Below are positions 57,358 through 64,000 of a DNA stretch of 64,000 bases, piece by piece. Source of the stretch: Mytilus trossulus (taxonomy: Eukaryota > Mollusca > Bivalvia > Mytilida > Mytilidae). The stretch's first letter is position 1; every line of letters starts with the position of its first letter. The stretch is from the NCBI RefSeq assembly GCF_036588685.1, contig NC_086375.1, forward strand, positions 39,826,566-39,890,565, written 5' to 3'. A program made the translations under genes and the position numbers. The notes beneath the pieces are model-generated. The model searched no databases, was not told the DNA's origin, and saw nothing but the letters and a program-made list of their open reading frames with translations.

Positions 57358-57412
57358 AAACCCTTAAAGTTGCACAGCATAAAGTTTCTCAGACACAAAG
57401 TCTTGCTGATAG
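57358..57412 (+). CDS. Coiled-coil protein, exon 4
   Basis: 55 nt between acceptor TATATTGTAG and donor GTAAAA. In the phase-1 frame it reads TLKVAQHKVSQTQSLAD and ends with two bases of a Ser codon. The amphipathic pattern continues the coiled coil. It links in phase to exons 3 and 5. Confidence 0.72.
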
Positions 57413-58800
57413 GTAAAATTAATGGAGTGTTTGTATGAGAATAAGAAAAAAGAGCACACTCTAAAAACACAAAAGCCTTGGCATAAAGTTAAAAAGAAAT
57501 GGGTATACATGTTATAGATAATGCATGCATATTTAAAGGTTTTTCACGTCATAAAACACACTTATGGGTGTCAGGATTGATCAAATAAAAGACCTATGTA
57601 AGAGAGTACTGACTGCCTTAGAGGGTATCTGCTCAAGTCATGTCTCAGTGATTCCCTATATAATTAACCAAAGTATTCTCACAAAAAAGGGGGGGGGGTC
57701 GGACACATCTCGTAAATCCACCTCTGAAATTTTATTTGTTGATCATTTGATAGAGTAAAAAGTAAAATATAGATGTAAAGAGTTAAGAACTGATACATGT
57801 ACAAGGTGAATAGGAACTCTTAAACATGTACACTGTTGTCTGCTCTATGGTTGGGTTGTTGACCCTTTGACACATTTCCCATTTCCTTTCTCAATTTAAC
57901 ACAAACACGAATATCAATGCATGTAGGTTTCAGTATGATTTACTATTCAGTGTGAACATGGTGAATCAATAAGATTTTCATCTCACATGTATGATAATAT
58001 ATCCTTTTACTATCAATGCGATAAATAAGCAAAACTTCACATTATTTGATTTTGTTTAAATATCTATCATAGATGCCAGGAACTTAAAAAAACAAAAACA
58101 ATTAGCAACAACAAACTATCAAACAAATTAAATGTTGAAGTAAATTATTGTTTGCTTTTTTATCAAAAATATCATAACTGCCTTGAAGCATATTTCATTG
58201 AAACATGGTATTGTTTGGATTGATTCTTCGAAAGAATGACCTATCATTCTGAAAGAAAATAACTCCATATATCATAGGTATATATTGTAGAGATATGTTA
58301 AATACTGTATGGCAGGACAGATCTCCACATACAAAAGAGATATGCCAGATAAATGCTTGACAGTTTTTAATCTTATTTTTTTCTACATTAAGTTGGGATT
58401 TCAGTTTTAAGCCATTTATACTTATGTAAGATTGTTAATCATGCAACTCCTTGAGAATGTACTGACTGAATTATATTTAGCTTGAACAGAATATTCTCCA
58501 ACACATTTGTGCATCTGTTATCATTGTTTTTTTAATTTTATTTGAGTGATTTAAAGGGTTTTCCATAAAAGAATATGATATCAGCCATTTTAAGTTAATA
58601 CATTATTTATAGTCACCAAACACCACAAATTTTCCTTGTAAGACTGATGCATTTTGTATTTGTTATATTGACATCAAAATTGTGACTTTGCAGCAAAGCA
58701 ATTGTAATACCTTAAAGTTTCGTAAGTAAGTTTTTATTGAAAACTCTCTCAAAGTACAGCTTCATAATTGTAACTAAATTATCTAACTTTCTTCTTTTAG
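57413..58800 (+). other. Coiled-coil gene intron 4
   Basis: AT-rich intron with a G-run at 57690-57698. No repeat family or additional exon recognised. Confidence 0.6.
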
Positions 58801-58890
58801 TTTGGATGATAGGAATGAGTATTACAAAAAGAGTATAGAAGATTTTAACCAGAAATTAAATGTTGAGAAAAAGAAGCAAATGGAAGAAGT
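58801..58890 (+). CDS. Coiled-coil protein, exon 5
   Basis: 90 nt between acceptor TTCTTCTTTTAG and the strong donor GTAAGT. It completes Ser and reads LDDRNEYYKKSIEDFNQKLN then VEKKKQMEE, plus two bases of Val. The other two frames contain stops. The longest and clearest exon of the gene, with strong coiled-coil composition. Confidence 0.85.
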
Positions 58891-60149
58891 GTAAGTTTGA
58901 TGAATTAAAGAATTCCCATTTTTTAGTTTTCATTCATTGTTTCAGTGACTTATGTTTTAATTTAGAATTAAGATAACAAAAATCCTGGAACCTTTTTAAA
59001 AAAAAAGGAAGCTGTAGTGCCATGTCAGAACCACCGAAAATTGGCATGAAAACTGGCAATCTTGGTCAACATAGATAGCATTTGAAGGCACCTGTCATAT
59101 GCTGCAAAACTATCAGTATACAGCAAAAAAACTATTTTATTTTCTGTACATTATATTCAATTTAAAATTATCTTCTACTTTTTCTCCGGGTAACATTGCT
59201 TTAGAGTTTCACATAAACATTTATACAACATACAAAGAAAATGTAGTAGAAAACATTAAAACAATCTCTAGTGCTGAAATTGTATTTTATTAAAAAAGTA
59301 TGTGTCATACAATTGTATGCAGATGTTTTCATGGTTATATTTCAAGCTTAGAATTTAGTTTTCATGTTGAAGTTCTCTTGACGGTCAAGAAATATGCCAT
59401 ACCAACTATTTCTGCAATTCTGTCAAAATAAATCAATATCTGATCAAGTTAATTATCATCATGTGTGAATCATATACTGACCGACTTTAGAAACTCAACA
59501 CTTGATTATTTTTGTGTTATTTTTGAATGAATGTGTCTCAGTCAAAAGCGATGACTGCATGTTACAAACACCAAAATAATTGTCAGAAAGGTCAACAAAT
59601 TCTGTCTGACATGTTTTGGGTTCTGTTTTACACCTTCTGGTTTTGCATTTGTTCAACCCATTAATTGGTTTTGGCAATTATGCGGTTGGAACTTGAGGGC
59701 TTTTAAGGTTTTCCTTCAGTCGATTATTTGGAAATTCAGTTGATGGGAAACATTTATGGCATGAATCTGTACTCAATGGCACTTGGCAATTTGCTTAGCA
59801 GTTGACGTTGCGGCCGTAACCATGTCTGGCAAATGACGTTGCGTAATCAAATTCTGTTGACGTTTCATGGTAACTAAACGTTTATCTGTTCATTGATGGT
59901 CAGCAACAAATCTTGTCTACTTGTATCGTTGTCGGAAAGACAGTAAGACGAGTTTCTGAAGTCATACAGTATGGTTGCAGCACGTTTATGTTTTGATGTT
60001 TGCAGTATTCTTAAGGGGTAATTCAGTTTTTTGTTCCTCAGTCTTGGTAAAATGGAGATGCAACATTTTTAAACTGGTTTATGTGAGGCAAAGGATTGAA
60101 AGAACTGTTTCACAAAGCAAAACAACTGAAACAATCTTTCATTATACCC
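58891..60149 (+). other. Coiled-coil gene intron 5, left part
   Basis: No repeat recognised before the R8 copy at 60150. The frames at 59099 and 59495 have no support. Confidence 0.55.
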
Positions 60150-60480
60150 CTGCTTTAAAAAAAGGGGGGTATACTGTTTTACCTCTGTCTGTCCATCCGT
60201 CAGTCCGTCCCTCAGTCAGTCCGTCAGTCACTCTGTCCCATGAATATTTTTCGTCGCATTTTTCTCAGGAACTACAATACAAGGATTTCTGAAATTTGGT
60301 TTCAGGATTTATATAAGTCAGCTATACCGTGTAATGCGTTTTCAGATTCATCACTTGCCAAATTCCTGTTTACCGAACACTTGCATACTTTTACACTATT
60401 TATATTATCCACTTGTGGCGGGGGTATCATCAGTGAGCAGTAGCTGGCAGTTTCACTTGTTGGTCCAAAATTTCGCTTTA
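60150..60480 (+). repeat. R8 repeat, single unit
   Basis: ACCCCTGCTTTAAAAAAAGG, GGTATACTGTTTTACCTCTG, the TCCGTCAGTC simple repeat, TTTTTCTCAGGAACTACAAT, and CTTGTGGCGGGGGTATCATC near the end. It lies in intron 5. The 105- and 96-codon frames here are repeat artefacts. Confidence 0.9.
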
Positions 60481-60872
60481 AGAAATTTGTGCGCCTTCAA
60501 AAATTCGGTTTGTTCAATAACCACAGGTAAGTCAGATTTTGATTTTTTGTACGGAGAAAGAAGTATCTTATGCATGCAAAGTAGTTGTAAGAAAATCAAA
60601 CAAGATTTGGTAATTTTTTTTTAACTAAATGAGTGTTGCGTTTCTAAAGTCGTTCAGTATAATAGCTTGTTTTTTTAAATCTAATTGTGTCATTTCTATG
60701 ACAAGAGTAAGTAAATCACTTTTTTAATACTGGGTATATATATTGAGTCATTAATCTTCCTGTCTTATTTACGTAACTGAATTCTTTAGTTCTCTTCAAT
60801 ATTTCAATGTGTGGTAAGATGTACAATTTTTAATCGATGTTAGATAGTATTTTTTTAATCTATTTTTTTCAG

Positions 60873-60936
60873 GACACAGTTTGAAGAGAATTTGTCACAG
60901 GTGTCAGATTATTTATGCTCAGCAAGGACAGTTTTT
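60873..60936 (+). CDS. Coiled-coil protein, exon 6
   Basis: 64 nt between acceptor CTATTTTTTTCAG and donor GTAAGT. Completes Val and reads TQFEENLSQVSDYLCSARTV then F. Enters in phase 2 and leaves in phase 0, consistent with exons 5 and 7. Confidence 0.82.
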
Positions 60937-61230
60937 GTAAGTTTTATATAATGGAAACTAAAGGCACTGTCACAAATTTTACAGCGTATTCCAAGATCCA
61001 CAAAAATTTGTTTTCCAATAAATCAAACAGATATTAAAAAAAATTCTATGTTTGACTTCCCCAAATCATTGATATTTATTTAGTTACAGGGTATAGCAAG
61101 ATCAAATAAGTGTGTTTTTGTTGTATATATACACTATCATTCAACAATAAAAGAGTCAATTTATGAATACATGTATACATATGCTTTGTTTTTACAAAGT
61201 GCACATACAACCAACCAAAAAAAAATTTGT

Positions 61231-62090
61231 AAGGGTTCCGCGGAACCCAGTGTCTCGCCTACTTTTGCTGAAATTCACAGGCTCAACAAAATGAGGAAAA
61301 AAATCAATAAAAATATTCCTCTTGATACTATCTTTTGATTTTAAGAAGCTTCTGTCCAAGTTTAGTAAAAATCCAGGATAGTTTATGAATCTAATAAATG
61401 TTTAAAAACTTTTAACTGCAGACTGTACATGTAATGTTAACTGGAAGAAAACTTAGTCCATTTATAAGTAAAATACATATACACAGGTACAAAATATTAT
61501 CAAAATTTCCTTCTAAATACTAGCTTATGATCTTAAACAAGCTTCTGTCTAAGTTTGGTACAAATTAAAAGTAGCAAAAGAAAGTATTTTTTTTTTTTTA
61601 AATTTAACCACAGAGTGAACATGTTATTTCCTGGCAGAAAATCTAAGTCCATTTAAAAGTAAAATACGAAAAAAATGGATTTACTTTTTTACAAAATTTC
61701 CTTATGCATATTATCTTTTGATCATAAACTAGCTTCTGTCTAAGTTTGGTACAAACCCAGGATAGTTAAAGAAAGTTATAATAATTTTAAAAACTTGAAC
61801 CACAGATTGAATGTAATGTTTCCCCGCAGAAAAACTAAGTCCATTTATAAGTAAAATACGGAAAAAATGGAATTTTATTTTTACAACTTTTCTTCTGGAT
61901 ACTATCTTATGATCATACACAAGCTTCTGTCCAAGTTTGGTAGAAATCCAGTGTAGTTTAAGAAAGTTATTAAAATTTTAAAAACTTTAACCACAGAGTG
62001 AATATTTGTGGACGCTGCCGACGACGACGCCGACGGAAAGTAGGATCGCTTAGTCTCGCTTTTTCGACTTAAGTCGAAGGCTCGACAAAA
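61231..62090 (+). repeat. R9 repeat with internal 192-bp tandem units
   Basis: Starts with the perfect palindrome GGGTTCCGCGGAACCC (61233-61248), followed by AGTGTCTCGCCTAC. The internal string TCCATTTATAAGTAAAATAC (or a close variant) recurs at 61456, 61648 and 61840, exactly 192 bp apart. It ends GCCGACGACGACGCCGACGG, then CGACTTAAGTCGAAGGCTCG. In intron 6. The minus-strand frames at 61729 and 61902 come from the units. Confidence 0.92.
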
Positions 62091-62230
62091 ACCATACATA
62101 TTTACCGGTATATGCAATGCTGTGTTGTAATGGATTTTTACAACTTTTGTTGGGGTACATCAAATTTTCATGTATATGTATTATCATCTTTGAGTATGCA
62201 TATTAAAGTTAGCATTATAGAATTTGTTTA

Positions 62231-62418
62231 GGGCTATTCCATTTAAACATAGATCAACCCCCAGGAAGGCATTTTGAAACCACTTCTAGTGGTGGGTGCC
62301 CTTTTCAAAGTTTTGATGAGAACAATCCTTCAAAATTTGTAAAAATGCTTCTCTGGGTGGCTGCCCTATTGTCATAGTGCCTTCCTGGGGGTTGATATAT
62401 GTTTAAATGGAATAGCCC
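62231..62418. mobile_element. 188-bp MITE, GGGCTATTCCATTT ends, TTA duplication
   Basis: The left end GGGCTATTCCATTTAAACAT and the following GATCAACCCCCAGGAAGGCA are mirrored at the right end with one mismatch in about 40 bp. TTA flanks both sides (62228-62230 and 62419-62421). A 3-bp TTA/TAA duplication with GGG-starting ends suits the PIF/Harbinger group. Located in intron 6, just before exon 7. Confidence 0.9.
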
Positions 62419-62481
62419 TTAGTAATATTCTATTAATGAAGATACATGTAGTTGTAAGATGTTTTATACTTTCTTATACAG

Positions 62482-62548
62482 ACAGATGAAAATTTACAGA
62501 ATTGTTTGACTGAAGCAGGGAATATAGAAAAGAAACTTCACGAAAAAG
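62482..62548 (+). CDS. Coiled-coil protein, exon 7 (gene continues right)
   Basis: 67 nt between acceptor TTTCTTATACAG and donor GTATAC, phase 0 in and 1 out: TDENLQNCLTEAGNIEKKLH then EK. The seven exons give 430 nt (143 residues plus one base). No signal peptide or membrane segment is seen; an intracellular coiled-coil protein is likely. I could not name the family. Further exons should lie beyond 64000, since none with the right phase was recognised at 62549-64000. Confidence 0.8.
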
Positions 62549-62949
62549 GTATACATGTATATGCATAAAGTTTATCATTAAATGCTCTTAATCCTATAGA
62601 TAGTCTTATTGTCACTTTCAATTCAAGAAAGAAATGTAGAAATTGAAATGACACAAACATAACCAAGCTTTGTTTTTCAGCTTTATTTATACTGTAAACT
62701 AATTTATTTGGGGATTTTTATACATTGTATTTTATATTCTTTTTAATGAATTTCAACAGTAGAAAATTAGGATAACCGCAAATTTTCCAGTATATGTCAA
62801 AATTGATTCTACCCTAAACATGAATACTATATTTAATTATCTCGAAAATTACTTTTAAATAGCTAAATGTTTCAAAAAACATTACCCTAAACAATATGTT
62901 AGGTTACTGCTGTATTTAATGCCTGGGACAGAGAATCATATTGTTTTTT
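62549..62949 (+). other. Coiled-coil gene intron 7, left part
   Basis: AT-rich; nothing recognisable. Confidence 0.5.
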
Positions 62950-63820
62950 ATACCCCCACTTTAAGCTTTAAAAACGGGGGGGGGGGGGCGGGGGGGGGGG
63001 TATACTGTTTTACCTCTGTCTGTCCGTCCGTCAGTCCGTCTGTCCGTCTGTCCGTCTGTCCGTCAGTCAGTCAGTCATTCCGTCCCATGAAACTTTCGTC
63101 ACATTTTTCTCAGGAACTACACATCCACCCTTTCTGTAATTTGGTATCTACATTTATATATGTGAGCCATACCGTGTGATGCGTTTTCAGATTCATCACT
63201 TGACAACTTCCTGTTTACCGAACACTTGTATGATTTTACACATGATAGCCAAGTTGAAAATTTTTGTCACATTTTTCTCAGGAACCACAATACAAGGATT
63301 TTTGAAATTTGTTTTCAGAATTTATATAAGTCAGCTATACTGTGTGATGCGTTTTCAAATTCATCACTCGACAACTTCCTGTTTACCGAACACTTGTATG
63401 ATTTTACACATGATAGCCAAGTTGAATATTTTCGTCACATTTTTCTCAGGAACTACAATACAAGGATTTTTTAAATTTGGTTTCAGGATTTATATAAGTC
63501 AGCTATACCGTGTGATGCGTTTTCAGATTCATCACTCGACAACTTCCTGTTTACCGAACACTTGTATGATTTTACACATGATGGCCAAGTTGAAAATTTT
63601 CGTCACATTTTTCTCAGGAACTACAATACAAGGATTTCTGAAATTTGGTTTCAGGATTTATATAAGTCAGCTATACCATGTGATGTGTTTTCAGATTCAT
63701 CACTCGACAACTTCCTGTTTACCTAACACTTGCATATTTTTACACTATTTATATTATCCACTTGCGGCGCGGGTATCATCAGTGAGCAGTAGCTCGCAGT
63801 TTCACTTGTTGGATATGTGT
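62950..63820 (+). repeat. R8 repeat with 168-bp tandem units
   Basis: TATACCCCCACTTTAAGCTT, a G-run (62977-63000), GTATACTGTTTTACCTCTGT, then the TCCGTCTGTCCG simple repeat. Units starting GATGCGTTTTCA follow at 63178, 63346, 63514 and 63682, exactly 168 bp apart. The end (GGCGCGGGTATCATCAGTGA) matches the single-unit copy at 60150. Because 168 is a multiple of three, a 225-codon frame stays open through the units; it repeats a 56-residue block and is not considered a gene. Confidence 0.93.
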
Positions 63821-64000
63821 TTTTGTACATATCTTCATTTGTCTAACTGGTAATGTAAGCATTAGCCTCCTAACTTCTTATTCCATACAGTCATTTGTGT
63901 ATGCTTTCACATACTTGCATTTTTGAAAAGGTTGATTTCTTAACATTATTAAAGATCAATAAAAATAACCAGTTTTGAAGCAGAAATGCAATTTATTTGT
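63821..64000. other. Right edge, unassigned
   Basis: AT-rich, no exon recognised; presumably intron 7 of the coiled-coil gene. Confidence 0.4.

Noticed and set aside
63176-63853. 225-codon frame, second longest open frame of the window
   Set aside because: Translation of 168-bp tandem R8 units; no stop arises because the unit is a multiple of three.

Overview
The window looks like nuclear DNA of a bivalve mollusc, most likely a marine mussel (Mytilus or a close relative). It is AT-rich, has spliced genes with GT/AG introns, and is packed with interspersed repeats. Several families carry cores I associate from memory with mussel genomic sequence, such as ACGCCAGACGCGCGTTTCGT. The genus is inference. 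There are no operons, CRISPR arrays or bacterial signals, and I saw no rRNA, tRNA or reverse-transcriptase gene. Most short ORFs are chance frames in AT-rich or repeat DNA.

Three genes can be supported. (1) Plus strand, about 6-20 kb: a C2H2 zinc-finger gene. Its terminal exon (18669-19695) is clear, and a possible 5' coding exon lies at 6078-6262. (2) Minus strand, 50.7 to 43.6 kb: a secreted C-type lectin reconstructed from four exons whose splice phases all agree (456 nt, 151 aa, with a signal peptide, EPN and WND motifs and the canonical cysteines). (3) Plus strand, 55.1 kb to beyond 62.5 kb: a charged, probably coiled-coil protein in at least seven short phase-compatible exons, running towards the right edge. 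Broken lectin paralogue pieces at 28.4, 32.8 and 38.9 kb, all on the minus strand, suggest a decayed tandem lectin cluster.

The rest is mostly repeats. For reference: R1 (TGCCCCAY ends, GGACGAAC core) at 3.4 and 41.3 kb; R2 (GGTTGACCGTTATGGAATAA) at 4.8, 23.3, 47.7 and 51.8 kb; R3 (CTGAACTCCGAGGAAAATTC, with AATGGTGGATTAAACCTGGT) in about ten copies; R4 (GACTTGGGACAGGCGC) and R5 (GGGGCCTTTTATAGCT), often found together; R6 (ACGCCAGACGCGCGTTTCGT), single and in about 355-bp tandem arrays at 36.9-38.9 and 49.2-49.8 kb; R7 (about 580 bp, shares the R6 core) at 20.8, 31.2 and 45.3 kb; R8 (TCTGTCCGTCCGTCAGTCCG plus 168-bp units) at 9.6, 60.2 and 63.0 kb; R9 (GGGTTCCGCGGAACCC start, CGACTTAAGTCG end) at 36.2 and 61.2 kb. 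The left end is a 24/26-bp satellite with a 100-bp higher-order period.

Non-autonomous DNA elements with readable ends are unusually frequent: 2220-2343 (GTGAA duplication), 11496-12038 (60-bp perfect inverted ends, 9-bp duplication, Mutator-like), 37979-38429 (19-bp ends, ATCG duplication, nested in the R6 array), 39734-42709 (3 kb with decayed coding frames), 53438-53847 (TTAA), 53877-54112 and 56599-56857 (one family, twice), 55576-56024 (foldback), 62231-62418 (TTA), and the most unusual, a 666-bp foldback at 29994-30659 whose arms hold about 32 copies of ACGGA/TCCGT. Many sit in introns of the lectin and coiled-coil genes, so those introns look shaped by element insertion.
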